Assembly: GCF_029761935.1 (NCBI RefSeq)
Contig: NZ_CP121699.1
Coordinates: 2,170,001 to 2,234,000, forward strand
Length of the DNA: 64,000 nt
Reading direction: 5' to 3'
From: Microbacterium testaceum
GTDB taxonomy: Bacteria > Actinomycetota > Actinomycetes > Actinomycetales > Microbacteriaceae
Below, one piece after another: positions 34,229 to 42,763 of this stretch (positions within the stretch are counted from its first letter, which is position 1; each line of letters opens with the position of its first letter). Both the position numbers and the translations under genes were made by a program. The notes below the pieces were generated by a model. That model was given only the letters and a program-made list of their open reading frames with translations, was not told where the DNA came from and ran no database searches.

Positions 34229-35596
34229 GTGTCGATCGCCGATATCGCCGAAGAACGTCTCGGAAAAGCGCCGCGCCCCGAGCGCACGCCCCCGCACGAC
34301 ATGCTCGCCGAGCAGAGCGCGCTGGGCGGCATGCTGCTTTCGAAGGACGCCGTCGCCGATGTCATCGAGTCGCTCCGCGGACCCGACTTCTACGTGCCGA
34401 AGCACGAGCTGATCTTCGAGGCCATCCTCACCCTCTACTCGCACGGCGAGCCGACCGACGTCGTCGCCGTCACCGACGAGTTGATCAAGACGGGCGAGCT
34501 GCAGCGCGCCGGGGGAGCGGACTACCTTCACACGCTCACCTCGATCGTGCCGACCGCCGCCAACGCCGGCTACTACGCCTCGATCGTCGCCGAGCGCGCC
34601 ATGCTGCGTCGCCTGGTCGAGGCCGGCACGCGCATCGTGCAGATGGGCTACGCCGGCGAGGGCGACCCGGTCGAGCTCGTCAACAGCGCCCAGGCCGAGA
34701 TCTACAACGTCTCGGGCGATGACAGCGCCGAGGACTACATCCCCCTGACGACGGCGGTGGATGCCGCGGTCGAAGAGATCGAGGCCGCTCGCGGCCGCGA
34801 CGGGTCGATGACGGGCATTCCCACCGGCTTCGCCGGTCTCGACCAGCTCACCAACGGCCTGCACCCCGGCCAGATGATCGTGCTCGCCGCGCGCCCCGCC
34901 ATGGGTAAGTCGACGCTCGCGCTCGACTTCGCCCGCGCCGCCGCGATCCGCGCCAACGCGCCCTGCATCTTCTTCTCGCTCGAAATGGGTCGCAGCGAGA
35001 TCGCCATGCGCCTGCTCAGCGCCGAGGGTCAGATCCCCCTGCAGAGCATGCGCAAGGGAACGCTCGACTCGCGCGACTGGACCACGGTGGCCTCCACCCG
35101 CGGTCGCATCAACGACGCGCCCCTCTACATCGACGACAGCCCCAACATGACGCTCGTCGAGATCCGCGCGAAGTGCCGTCGCCTCAAGCAGCGCGAGGGT
35201 CTGAAGATGGTCGTGATCGACTACCTGCAGCTGCTCACGAGCGGTAAGCGCGTCGAGTCGCGCCAGCAGGAGGTCAGTGAGTTCTCGCGCGCGCTCAAAC
35301 TGATGGCGAAGGAGCTGCAGGTTCCGGTGATCGCCCTGTCGCAGCTGAACCGCGGTGCCGAGCAGCGCGCCGACAAGAAGCCGGCCCTGAGCGACCTGCG
35401 TGAGTCGGGCTCGATCGAGCAGGATGCCGACATGGTGGTGCTGCTGCACCGCGAGGCCGCGTACGAGAAGGACTCACCGCGCGCCGGCGAGGCCGACCTG
35501 ATCGTGGCGAAGCACCGTAACGGCCCGACCGACACGATCACGGTGGCGTTCCAGGGGCATTACTCGCGCTTCACGGATATGGCGCCGGGGATGTAA
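34229..35596 (+). CDS. dnaB: Replicative DNA helicase DnaB
   Basis: Hexameric replicative helicase, 455 residues, no intein. N-terminal domain begins PPHDMLAEQSALGGMLLSKDAV; the RecA-like domain has Walker A ARPAMGKSTLALD, FSLEMGRSEI, Walker B MVVIDYLQLL, and the arginine-finger region near the C-terminus. The GTG at 34229 has aaggagagcc at the right distance. Normally close to rplI in actinobacteria; here about 9.6 kb separates them. The leader contains DnaA-box-like sites. Confidence 0.95.
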   Translation: MSIADIAEERLGKAPRPERTPPHDMLAEQSALGGMLLSKDAVADVIESLRGPDFYVPKHELIFEAILTLYSHGEPTDVVAVTDELIKTGELQRAGGADYLHTLTSIVPTAANAGYYASIVAERAMLRRLVEAGTRIVQMGYAGEGDPVELVNSAQAEIYNVSGDDSAEDYIPLTTAVDAAVEEIEAARGRDGSMTGIPTGFAGLDQLTNGLHPGQMIVLAARPAMGKSTLALDFARAAAIRANAPCIFFSLEMGRSEIAMRLLSAEGQIPLQSMRKGTLDSRDWTTVASTRGRINDAPLYIDDSPNMTLVEIRAKCRRLKQREGLKMVVIDYLQLLTSGKRVESRQQEVSEFSRALKLMAKELQVPVIALSQLNRGAEQRADKKPALSDLRESGSIEQDADMVVLLHREAAYEKDSPRAGEADLIVAKHRNGPTDTITVAFQGHYSRFTDMAPGM

Positions 35597-36383
35597 CGAC
35601 GCTGTAGGTTCCGCATGTGCTTGGCGGTATCCCCGGCTACTTGACGTGCATACGGCGGATCCGCCAACTGCCGTGGAAGTCGACGCAGCACCAGGAAACG
35701 GCCGCATAGGCGTGCAAAACGTCGGCGAGCCAGCATCCGCGTCGGCGGGGGCCTGCGTGGAGTTCGGAGGCTGCAACGACCGGAGCGCGCAGGGCGGAGA
35801 GAGCTGCCGGAGGCTTCGCAGCAAAGATGACGCCCGCAGGGGTGCGAACTATGTCTCGGCGTCGCCGGCTCGCTGGGGGAAAGTCTGCAGGCCCGTCCTG
35901 GGGGTGTTTGAGGGGCCGCACGCCCCGCCTCGGGATGACGGCGACGTTTGCAGGACTCGGCGCGCTCATACTCGCCGCCATCTCGTACATGGCCCCGGGC
36001 CGTGCACCTCCTCCCGGAGGTCTCGTCCTCGGCGGCAGCCCCGTGGCCGCCGGTGGGATCTGCTTCACGATCGCCGCTCGACGAGAAGCCCGCCACCTCG
36101 ACCTGCCTCACGAATGACACCCCGCCCCGACCGGCTGCTTCAGCCGACCGCGCGTTCGCAGTCACGCGGGGTCGGGTGCCCAACCGTTGCCTTCCACAGG
36201 CCGAAGAGACGCCTATCGAGCTCCTCCCTTCAGATCGTGATGGGGCATTGTCCCTAGGTCCGCACCGTGGTCTCGGCGCAAACGGGGGCTGTCCCTTTTT
36301 GTTGAGAGGCGGCAACCAGCGCCGGGCTGCTACTTTCTGGTCGTTGGGTCCGCCGGGGCCCGTCATCCTGAGGGGGATAACGA
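35597..36383. other. Intergenic stretch with little recognisable content
   Basis: About 790 bases after dnaB. Open frames on both strands here are of arbitrary composition and lack ribosome-binding sites, except for one short hydrophobic frame listed separately. I see no RNA gene, terminator with T-run or insertion-sequence end. It marks the left edge of the accessory region. Confidence 0.5.
35935..36117 (+). CDS. Possible small membrane protein
   Basis: A 60-residue frame starting MTATFAGLGALILAAISYMAPG, with a second hydrophobic stretch (GGLVLGGSPVAAGGICFTIA) and a charged end ARREARHLDLPHE. This two-helix pattern with positive charges at the end is what a small membrane protein looks like, and several Microbacteriaceae genomes encode such orphans. 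The upstream region cctcggg gives only a weak ribosome-binding site, and an in-frame start at 35827 would add an arginine-rich leader. It may be a chance frame. Confidence 0.3.
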   Translation: MTATFAGLGALILAAISYMAPGRAPPPGGLVLGGSPVAAGGICFTIAARREARHLDLPHE

Positions 36384-37076
36384 ATGCTTCTACAGTCCAT
36401 CGGTGCGGCTTTCGCCGTCGCTGTGCTGGTTTTCGCGCCTGCGGCTCCGTCGGCGGTGGGGGATCTCGTGAGTGGTGACGGGGAGGTGACCGTCGCAACT
36501 CCGACGGAGGTAACGGTCATGGGGCTGGAGGACGTGTCGGTGGGCGATACAGTTCCCGTCACTGAGCTCATCGAGCTTGCCGAGGATACTGACCAAGATG
36601 TGCGAGCAGAGCTTCTCGGGAGTGGCGAGGGAGGTGTCGCGGCGTCAGGCATGGCCTCAGCGGGGGCTCCGGCGCTGGCTTCCTACACCGGGCCCTCCAT
36701 CAAGCTCGCTGGGGACCCGGCTTACTCGATCTACTCGCAGTGGTGGGACAACAAGCGCATCAAGGCTGCGGTGAGAAACGGGACCGGTACGTGGGGTTGG
36801 CAGCACCTGCAGAAGCACAATGTGAGCCTCGCGATGCTGCAGAAGACCACGCAGTTCCCCCGCAACCGTGACGTGAACGGCACGACCATCACCTACGTCA
36901 CGCCTGCGAATCTGTTCACGTGCTGGCTCGGCTCGTGCCGAGTCGACAAGACGATGGACGTCCGAGTGGTCTCCAACAACACTCGCCTGAACGACGGAGC
37001 GCCTCGGGGGATCATCACCGCTTACTGCGTCGGTCCGACCGTGTGCCCTGCGTGGGTGCGTCAGGTCGCCGGATGA
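36384..37076 (+). CDS. Secreted protein, unknown function
   Basis: A 230-residue protein with a signal peptide (MLLQSIGAAFAVAVLVFAPA, cleavage near APSA at about 26). An acidic Val/Thr-rich region follows to about residue 90, then a compact C-terminal domain of about 125 residues with aromatic and Cys residues (IYSQWWDNKRIKAAVRNG, GTWGWQHLQKHNVSLAML, LFTCWLGSCRVD, AYCVGPTVCPAW; four or more Cys, probably disulfides). The start has gagggggataacga upstream. The stop overlaps the next gene's start (ATGA). The layout of secreted protein with a coupled small cytosolic gene, in a neighbourhood of immunity genes, suggests an exported effector and its immunity protein (inference). Confidence 0.7.
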   Translation: MLLQSIGAAFAVAVLVFAPAAPSAVGDLVSGDGEVTVATPTEVTVMGLEDVSVGDTVPVTELIELAEDTDQDVRAELLGSGEGGVAASGMASAGAPALASYTGPSIKLAGDPAYSIYSQWWDNKRIKAAVRNGTGTWGWQHLQKHNVSLAMLQKTTQFPRNRDVNGTTITYVTPANLFTCWLGSCRVDKTMDVRVVSNNTRLNDGAPRGIITAYCVGPTVCPAWVRQVAG

Positions 37077-37402
37077 ACAAACTCGATTTCCTTGGTCCAC
37101 TTCGCGTCGAGTTCGAAAGCGGTCTCCTGAAGGGGCTGACCTTGCGGCATGCTCGCGAGGTCGACGAGGGTGTGGAGATCGAGTTCTCCAGTTCGACGCC
37201 TTTTCCCGGTGTCTTTCGCATACATGTTCCGCTCCCGAGAGAGGTGGGGGATGCGACGTGGAACGCGTTCGACGACACGACCATCAACCTTCGTGAGTGG
37301 ACGCGCTGGGGTATCGCCGTCCCCGTTCAGGAGGCATACGACACCCAGGCCCAGTCTGGGACCATGGATCGTCACGGAGTAATCACACTGCACATGCCCT
37401 AA
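37073..37402 (+). CDS. Small cytosolic protein, possible immunity protein
   Basis: A 109-residue acidic protein without signal peptide or membrane segment. It starts MNKLDFLGPLRVEFESG and contains VDEGVEIEFSSSTPFPGVFRIHVP and ATWNAFDDTTINLREWTRWG. I do not recognise the family. The ATG overlaps the stop of the secreted-protein gene, so both are made together. Single-domain beta-rich proteins of this size are typical immunity proteins; this is a guess from context. Confidence 0.62.
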   Translation: MNKLDFLGPLRVEFESGLLKGLTLRHAREVDEGVEIEFSSSTPFPGVFRIHVPLPREVGDATWNAFDDTTINLREWTRWGIAVPVQEAYDTQAQSGTMDRHGVITLHMP

Positions 37403-37517
37403 TAGCGAACGCTCAACTCCACTGATGATTCGCGCAATCATGACAGTGTGACGAGCCTGCGTCGACTGCGCTGCAGATCGCCTTCGCCGACCAGATCGGC
37501 TCTCCTAAGCTCCGTTC

Positions 37518-37928
37518 ATGGGCGTAAACCTGCGAGTGGGACCGATCGCGTACCCGGTCGGGGGCGCTGACCTTTTCGGGTCGTTCTTCGACACGGTCGG
37601 AATCCGGCTCGAGGGCGGCGCTCGCGGCTCGCGGTTCCCGATGCTGGCGGCCCTCTACCGGGACGGTGCGGTGTCTCCGGATGCCGCGGAGGCCGCCCGC
37701 ACCGAACTGTCGACCGTCGAGAGTGAGCTGCGTCAACACTCACCTGCGGACGCGGTCTGGGACATCGAGAAGCCGGGCGTCCTCCCACCCTGGGGGACCG
37801 ACATCGCCGACACGATCACGTCGCTCGGCGACTACTTCTTGACGACCGCTGGTCGTCCGCTGCTCACGGTGATGGACGCCGTGTTCGACGCGAGCACTCG
37901 TACGGGAAAGCCAGTGCGGATCGCCTGA
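37518..37928 (+). CDS. Imm70-like immunity protein
   Basis: A 136-residue cytosolic protein resembling the Imm70 family: MGVNLRVGPIAYPVGGADLFGSFFDTV at the start (shown in part), a middle helix region ELSTVESELRQHSPADAVWDIE, then PPWGTDIADTITSLGDYFLT and a C-terminal helix. Such proteins neutralise toxins of polymorphic or type VII-linked systems. No matching toxin gene is adjacent, so this is an orphan immunity gene. Its last 45 codons were duplicated 1,476 bases downstream. Confidence 0.72.
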   Translation: MGVNLRVGPIAYPVGGADLFGSFFDTVGIRLEGGARGSRFPMLAALYRDGAVSPDAAEAARTELSTVESELRQHSPADAVWDIEKPGVLPPWGTDIADTITSLGDYFLTTAGRPLLTVMDAVFDASTRTGKPVRIA

Positions 37929-38276
37929 TTATCGTCGGTCTGGCCGGCGCGATGATGAAGCGGTGTTGCTGCGAGTCGCGGTTCACCGACAGGTCGTCAG
38001 GGACGTGTCTCGGGGTCTCACGGCTTCCCGAGCCCCAGCGTGCACAGCAGCACGGTCTCGTCGTCGGCACCCGCCGGCAATTCGATAGCCGGCGGGAACA
38101 CCCCAAACTGACGCCACTCGTCAGCGTGCGGGGTGACGTGCTCTGTCATCCCGGCGATGAGCGCGGGGGAGAGGTGGAACGGGATGCCGAACTCCTTCGC
38201 GATCAACCACGCTTGGAATGTGCGATACGTCGCGAGGTGCGCGAAGCCTTCGTCGGCGGGGTAGTCGCCGTAGGTG
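37794..38276. repeat. Direct repeat copy A (483 bp)
   Basis: Matches 39270-39752 base for base in register (constant offset of 1,476) with roughly nine in ten positions identical by eye and no net insertion or deletion. It contains the 3' end of the Imm70-like gene and, on the minus strand, the 3' end of a DinB-like gene. Confidence 0.92.
38018..38276 (-). pseudogene. Truncated DinB/maleylpyruvate-isomerase-like gene
   Basis: Encodes about the last 86 residues of the protein made by the intact gene at 39494-40072: TYGDYPADEGFAHLATYRTF, FGIPFHLSPALIAGM, HADEWRQFGVFPPAI, ETVLLCTLG. The upstream two-thirds is missing and is replaced by unrelated sequence, so no functional product is expected. 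The homology stops exactly where direct repeat A ends. Confidence 0.85.
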
Positions 38277-38594
38277 GGCGCGCAGTGCACGGGAGCGGCG
38301 GACACGCTTGGCGCGGGGTAAATCCCGAAAGCGGTACGTGGCGCCCGGGTGGGGGTGCTGGCCGCGACGGGCGCGGACCATCCGGAGTTCATCGGTTCCT
38401 GATTGAGCCCTTCGGCGGGTGCGGGAACGTGTCCCCCGAATGGTGGGTGCCGGAGCGCCGTCAGAATCGGTAGCCTCCGAATGAACTCGAGCGGGGGCCT
38501 TGAGTCAAGCGGGGCCTCCGACGAGATCCATAAGAGACGGCGAAGGATGACGTCACGAGTTGTCTTATGCCTATGGGGGGCGAGGGAGGAAACG

Positions 38595-38888
38595 ATGCAA
38601 GAAGAGCTTGTGCACCCAGTGGCGATACAAGAGGGAGCCATCTTTCGCGTGCGCCTCTGGGTCCCTCCGTCCGCAGACGGCTTCGCGTGGCAAGTGGACG
38701 ACTGGGAACTGACCAACGGTGATCTTGACCAAGCCCTGAGGTGGGCTGATGAGCATGCCCAGGGAAACCCGTACGAACTGTTCGTACGGGCAGGATCACC
38801 CGACTACTACCGCCTCCAAGGCTCGCCGGCTGACGGTGGCGGCACTGAAGAAACCATCATCCTTCGCACCGACTCGACCCGTGAATGA
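38595..38888 (+). CDS. Small acidic protein, unknown (immunity-like)
   Basis: A 97-residue cytosolic protein: MQEELVHPVAIQEGAIF, VRLWVPPSADGFAWQVDDWEL, NGDLDQALRWADEHAQGNPYELFV. It is acidic and Trp-rich, features common in immunity proteins, but I do not recognise a family. The ATG follows gagggaggaaacg, a strong ribosome-binding site. Its stop overlaps the next small gene. Confidence 0.68.
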   Translation: MQEELVHPVAIQEGAIFRVRLWVPPSADGFAWQVDDWELTNGDLDQALRWADEHAQGNPYELFVRAGSPDYYRLQGSPADGGGTEETIILRTDSTRE

Positions 38889-39085
38889 AGGAGAGGCGCA
38901 GAGATGCCCGCACTGACATTCCCAACCGCCTGCGCCGCGTGACGCGCCGCCGCAGAATCGCGGCCGCTCCCCAAGCAGACCAGAACCTGGAATCGGCTTG
39001 GACATCAGAGAACCCACTTCCGAAGGGCGTCACCATGACGTCGACCGGGGGCGGCGCTGAGCTGACCTTCTCGTTCGACAAGTAA
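38885..39085 (+). CDS. Small basic protein, unknown
   Basis: A 66-residue frame beginning MKERRRDARTDIPNRLRRVT, very basic at first and ending GGGAELTFSFDK. The ATGA overlap with the upstream gene supports translation. No family is recognised; it may be a small partner of the upstream protein or a remnant. Confidence 0.45.
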   Translation: MKERRRDARTDIPNRLRRVTRRRRIAAAPQADQNLESAWTSENPLPKGVTMTSTGGGAELTFSFDK

Positions 39086-39269
39086 GACGCGCGACCTGTG
39101 TCGGGCACCCATCGCGGTGTCCGGCACAGGTCGCTGTCTCATACCGCTTCCCGTGCGAGACACCTCACCCCTCCGCCCTGATTCGGCGCATCCTCCGTGG
39201 CGATCCCCAGCCGGACAGCTATCAAGCCGGTGTTCCGCATCTAGACGACCCCCAGTCGTCCCATCTTGA

Positions 39270-39404
39270 GGGACCGACATCGCTGACACGATCACGTCGC
39301 TCGACGACTACTTCTTGACGACCGCTCGTCGACCGCTCCTCACGGTGATGGATGCGGCGTTCGACGCGAGCACTCGTATGGGAATGCCGGTGCGGATCGC
39401 CTGA
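39270..39404 (+). pseudogene. 3' fragment of Imm70-like gene
   Basis: Encodes roughly the last 44 residues of the Imm70-like protein (TDIADTITSLDDYFLTTARR and onward to the stop), without any start or upstream coding part. It is the mirror case of the truncated DinB-like gene in repeat A. Confidence 0.82.
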
Positions 39405-39752
39405 TCATCGTCGGTCTGGCCGGCACGATGATGAAGGGGTGTTGCTGCAAGTCGCGGTTCATCGACATGTCGTCGGGGACATGGTCAGGGTGCTCACGGC
39501 TTCCAGAACCCCAGCGTGCACAGCAGCACGGTCTCGTCGTCGGCGCCCACCGGCGGGTCGATGGCCGGCGGGAAGACGCCCCACTGACGCCACTCGTCGG
39601 CGTGCGGGGTGACGTGCTGGTTCATGCCCGCGATGAGCTCGGGGGAGAGGTGGAACGGGATGCCGGACTCCTTCGCGATCGACCACGCTTGGAATGCGCG
39701 GTACGTCGCGAGGTGCGCGAAGCCCTCGTCGGCCGGGTAGTCGCCGTAGGTG
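39270..39752. repeat. Direct repeat copy B (483 bp)
   Basis: Second copy of the segment at 37794-38276. In this copy the DinB-like gene continues intact on the minus strand, whereas the Imm70-like part is cut off. The two copies are therefore chimeras left by duplication and deletion or by recombination between related loci. The preceding 39086-39269 holds nothing else recognisable. Confidence 0.92.
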
Positions 39753-40072
39753 AAGTGGAAGGTGTCCGCGAACTCACCCGCGCGAACCGCCGCCGTGGCC
39801 TTGTCGTTGAGGGCGTCGTACGAGGCGATCGGGTCGTCGCCTAGCAGGTCGACATCGGCGAACGGATTGCTGTCTGCGGCCGACCGCCCGGCGATCACGT
39901 CGGGAACCCAGGCTTCGTCGTATGCATGGCGACCCAGGATGCCGAGCAACGTGGGCGACTCAAGCTGACTCCACTTCTTTGGCACGGATGCCGAGAAGTC
40001 AGCCGGATCGAGCTGATCGACGACCTCGCGTAGCGCGGCGTCGGCGCGAAGGAAGAGAGTGGCGGGGCTCAT
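39494..40072 (-). CDS. DinB/maleylpyruvate isomerase-fold protein (TIGR03086-like)
   Basis: A 192-residue helical-bundle protein of the DinB/MDMPI superfamily. N-terminal ATLFLRADAALREVVDQLDPADF and KKWSQLESPTLLGILGRHAYDEAWVPDVIAG match the bundle start with a metal-type His; the C-terminal third has FHLSPELIAGMNQHVTPHADEWR. Members bind a metal and may use mycothiol as a cofactor in actinobacteria. Intact parent of the fragment at 38018-38276. The function here is unknown. Confidence 0.78.
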   Translation of the reverse strand: MSPATLFLRADAALREVVDQLDPADFSASVPKKWSQLESPTLLGILGRHAYDEAWVPDVIAGRSAADSNPFADVDLLGDDPIASYDALNDKATAAVRAGEFADTFHFTYGDYPADEGFAHLATYRAFQAWSIAKESGIPFHLSPELIAGMNQHVTPHADEWRQWGVFPPAIDPPVGADDETVLLCTLGFWKP

Positions 40073-40345
40073 GAATGGGGAGGGTACTCCGGGGTGGGGG
40101 TGGGGGCCAGAGGCGTTCTGGCCCCTGATGTGCGGTACTCCCAGCACCTACGTCCCCAATCATTTCTCGGCGGGCATGTCGGCGGTCGAGCGTGTTGCCT
40201 GATCGTTTATACGCACCGACTCAGGGGTGTTCGAGCATCGATTAGCCCCCTCATCCCTCTGCGTGTTTCGGATCCTGACGCCCCGTCGTGTAGCTTGCCG
40301 ATGAACGCGTGACGCGTGTATCGACATAGATGCAGTGAGGCAAAA

Positions 40346-41779
40346 ATGACCGTGAGTAATCCCAAGCAAGTCAAGTCCGGTGCGGAGAAGAGATTCTTCA
40401 TCGATATGCTCACCAAGGACATCGAGTTGCTGCCCGCGATCGCCGATCTCGTGGATAACAGTGTCGACGGGGTTCGTCATCTCGCAAGCGACTCCGACTT
40501 GGAGGGGTATTGGGTGGCGATAGATGTCGATGGCGCGGGCTTCGAAATTAGGGATAACGCGGGCGGGATCTCGACCGATATCGCGCGAAACTACGCCTTC
40601 CACTTCGGTCGCCCCGCCGAGTTTCAAGGTGTGCCCGGGTCGGTCGGTCAATTCGGAATCGGGATGAAGAGGGCAATCTTCAAGCTCGGGACGGCCTTCG
40701 AGGTCGAGAGCAATTGGGCCTCTCAAGGTGGAGAAACTCAAACGCATTTCTTAGTCAAAGAGAGCGTCTCGAAGTGGGCGGCTCGAGGCGATGACTGGTC
40801 ATTCTCATTCGCCGAACTAGACGAGAACATTAAACAGCAAAATGCCGATCCGACCGGCACAAGGATCAAGGTCTCCCCGCTGCACCGAAGCGTCGCCGAG
40901 GATTTAGCGGACGATTCGGTGGTTCAGCAGCTCAAGAACGAACTCGCCATCCGTCACCAGCAATCCATTCTCAATGGACTCAAAGTGACCGTTAATGGCG
41001 GACGACTGAAGGCGCATCGGCCCATTTTGCAGTCGTCTGATGAGTTTGCGCCCATCAATTACAGTTTCGTGGTCGACGCCGAGGTGGAGGGGTATTCGGG
41101 GAAAGTGCACGTTAAGCTCACAGCGGGTACCGTCGCGCCCCCGAGTGCCCAGAAAGATCTCGACGATGGTCAGGCATCGAACTTCACGAACACGGGCGAG
41201 GCGGGATGGTACGTATTCTGTAATGACCGCCTTTTGCTCGCGGCGGACCGCAGTAGTTTTACGGGTTGGGGATCAACCGCAGCTGCTTATCACCCACAGT
41301 ACAGAAACTTCCGAGGCTATGTTTACATGGAATCGGAGGATGCTCGCTTCCTCCCGTGGAACACGACGAAAACAGCAGTAGATCGCGACTCCGCGGTATT
41401 TCGCGAAGTCGCGACTAAGATGAAGGTTGCGCTCGTCGACGTCCAAGCTCTCATTAATAGAGCGAAAATCGAGCGAGAGCGTGTGAAATCTCTGGACGAG
41501 GCCGGGATCGAGGATTACACTTCTCCAAAACTCTCCTCTGCGATGGACGTAACTCGCAACCTTCCGCTCGAGTCCATCCCCACTTCGAGAGTGCTAGTCG
41601 CGCCTGAACCCGCGGCATTGCCACCAATTCCGCGTCCAGGTCCCACTACGCAGCGTATTCAATACCAGGTCGAGATTGATAGGTATCAGAAGTTGTCCAC
41701 GCTTTTCGGGACCAACAACGGATCGGCGCTCGGTCGGGCAACGTTCGACTACGTGTGGAAAGCCGAGGTGTCGGAGTGA
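40346..41779 (+). CDS. GHKL (MORC/MutL/Hsp90-like) ATPase of a defence-type island
   Basis: A 477-residue protein with a GHKL ATP-binding domain in the N-terminal 200 residues: the Asn box is AIADLVDNSVDG, the Asp/Gly box is FEIRDNAGGIS, and the lid has GSVGQFGIGMKRAIFKLG. The region after about residue 230 (VKLTAGTVAPPSAQ, FLPWNTTKTAVDRDSAVF) fits an S5/middle domain as in MORC and MutL relatives. Composition is less GC-rich than the chromosome and contains TTA Leu codons. It overlaps the next gene by 4 bases (GTGA). MutL/MORC-like ATPases are known in restriction-modification neighbourhoods with Dcm and Vsr, as here, so a role in DNA surveillance or anti-phage defence is likely (inference). 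Confidence 0.85.
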   Translation: MTVSNPKQVKSGAEKRFFIDMLTKDIELLPAIADLVDNSVDGVRHLASDSDLEGYWVAIDVDGAGFEIRDNAGGISTDIARNYAFHFGRPAEFQGVPGSVGQFGIGMKRAIFKLGTAFEVESNWASQGGETQTHFLVKESVSKWAARGDDWSFSFAELDENIKQQNADPTGTRIKVSPLHRSVAEDLADDSVVQQLKNELAIRHQQSILNGLKVTVNGGRLKAHRPILQSSDEFAPINYSFVVDAEVEGYSGKVHVKLTAGTVAPPSAQKDLDDGQASNFTNTGEAGWYVFCNDRLLLAADRSSFTGWGSTAAAYHPQYRNFRGYVYMESEDARFLPWNTTKTAVDRDSAVFREVATKMKVALVDVQALINRAKIERERVKSLDEAGIEDYTSPKLSSAMDVTRNLPLESIPTSRVLVAPEPAALPPIPRPGPTTQRIQYQVEIDRYQKLSTLFGTNNGSALGRATFDYVWKAEVSE

Positions 41780-42666
41780 ATGTCGTCGCTCTGACGGATC
41801 ATCCGGCGAGATCGGCGCAAGCCAGGATGGTGGTAGATGCCTGTCGAAGACTGACAGCGATTGCGCCGCTTACCAGCTACCAATTCGTGGGCTCGGGAGG
41901 GCTGGCCTTCCAAGATTTTCGTGACGTCCACTCGTCTCTCGGAATCACCGCAATGACGTCCATATCTGTGGACGAGCACGCGGCGGAGAGGCTCGAGTTC
42001 AATAAACCTTTCGAGGGCATGAAGATACTAACCGGTGCAGTAAGAGATCAACTTCCACTCATCGACTGGAAGATGCCGGTCATTGTCTGGCTCGAGTATG
42101 CACACCCCTTGACCCGCGACGTTCTTCGCGATTTCGAGTACATCATCAGCAATGCACAAGTGGGAAGCTTCGTTGCCATAGGGGTAGAGGCGGAGGTCGA
42201 CGGCTCATTCGAAGATCGCATCAGACTCGTAAGGGAGAATTTAGGCGATCTTGCGCCCAGCGGCCTAGATGTTAGTGCAGTAACCGGTTCCGGTGTTGCG
42301 CGGATCCAGCAAAAGGTCCTCGCCGATCAGGGAAGCACGCACGGCCGCGCCGCTCATGGGGATGCCCTCCGTCAGATACTGGACATCGAGTACCAGACAG
42401 CGAAGAAGCGCACTACGTGGGGAGGCGTTGTATCCTCGGTGAACTTCGCAAGGATGATTGAGTTATGCCGCTTTGACGATCTCACCTTCTCGCGTCAACG
42501 CGGTGAGAGACCGCTGAAGCTTAGAGTTCCCAAACTTACCGCGCGAGAGTGGGACCATCTGGAAAGAACGCATGGAGAGGAAATTGCCGAGCGTCCGCGC
42601 CCTGGTGGCATCGGCTTAGACGATCTAAGAGCATTTCGGGAAGTTTATCGCTATCTGTCCCGTTGA
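41776..42666 (+). CDS. Unrecognised partner of GHKL ATPase, Rossmann/methyltransferase-like
   Basis: A 296-residue protein coupled to the GHKL gene by GTGA overlap. N-terminal half: ARMVVDACRRLTAIAPLTSY, QFVGSGGLAFQDFRDVHSSLG, MTSISVDEHAAERLEFNKPF, LPLIDWKMPVIVWLEYAHPL and GSFVAIGVEAE. The order of a FVGSG turn, an acidic strand end, a DW/IVWLEY motif and later strands looks like a degenerate class I methyltransferase fold. The C-terminal half (RTTWGGVVSSVNFARMIE, LTAREWDHLERTHGEE) is not recognised. It could bind SAM or a nucleotide, or have lost catalysis. A longer GTG start at 41755 is possible. Confidence 0.65.
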   Translation: MNVVALTDHPARSAQARMVVDACRRLTAIAPLTSYQFVGSGGLAFQDFRDVHSSLGITAMTSISVDEHAAERLEFNKPFEGMKILTGAVRDQLPLIDWKMPVIVWLEYAHPLTRDVLRDFEYIISNAQVGSFVAIGVEAEVDGSFEDRIRLVRENLGDLAPSGLDVSAVTGSGVARIQQKVLADQGSTHGRAAHGDALRQILDIEYQTAKKRTTWGGVVSSVNFARMIELCRFDDLTFSRQRGERPLKLRVPKLTAREWDHLERTHGEEIAERPRPGGIGLDDLRAFREVYRYLSR

Positions 42667-42721
42667 TCGGTGGTTGCCGCGCCTAAGTCGACCGACATCC
42701 GGTGGTCGGTAATCGCTAATT

Positions 42722-42762
42722 ATTACTCAGTTTGAACGGCTGATCATTCCTCAGTGTGAACG
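42722..42762. repeat. Tandem 17-mer pair
   Basis: attactcagtttgaacg (42722-42738) and attcctcagtgtgaacg (42746-42762) agree at 15 of 17 positions with a 24-base period, in the gap between two convergent island genes. They could be protein-binding sites or the relic of an insertion-sequence end. No inverted partner is visible. Confidence 0.5.
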
Positions 42763-42763
42763 C

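Noticed and set aside
35560..36498. 312-residue minus-strand frame after dnaB
   Set aside because: Arg/Pro/Ser-rich, no ribosome-binding site, and it overlaps the starts of the neighbouring genes; looks like noncoding GC-rich sequence.
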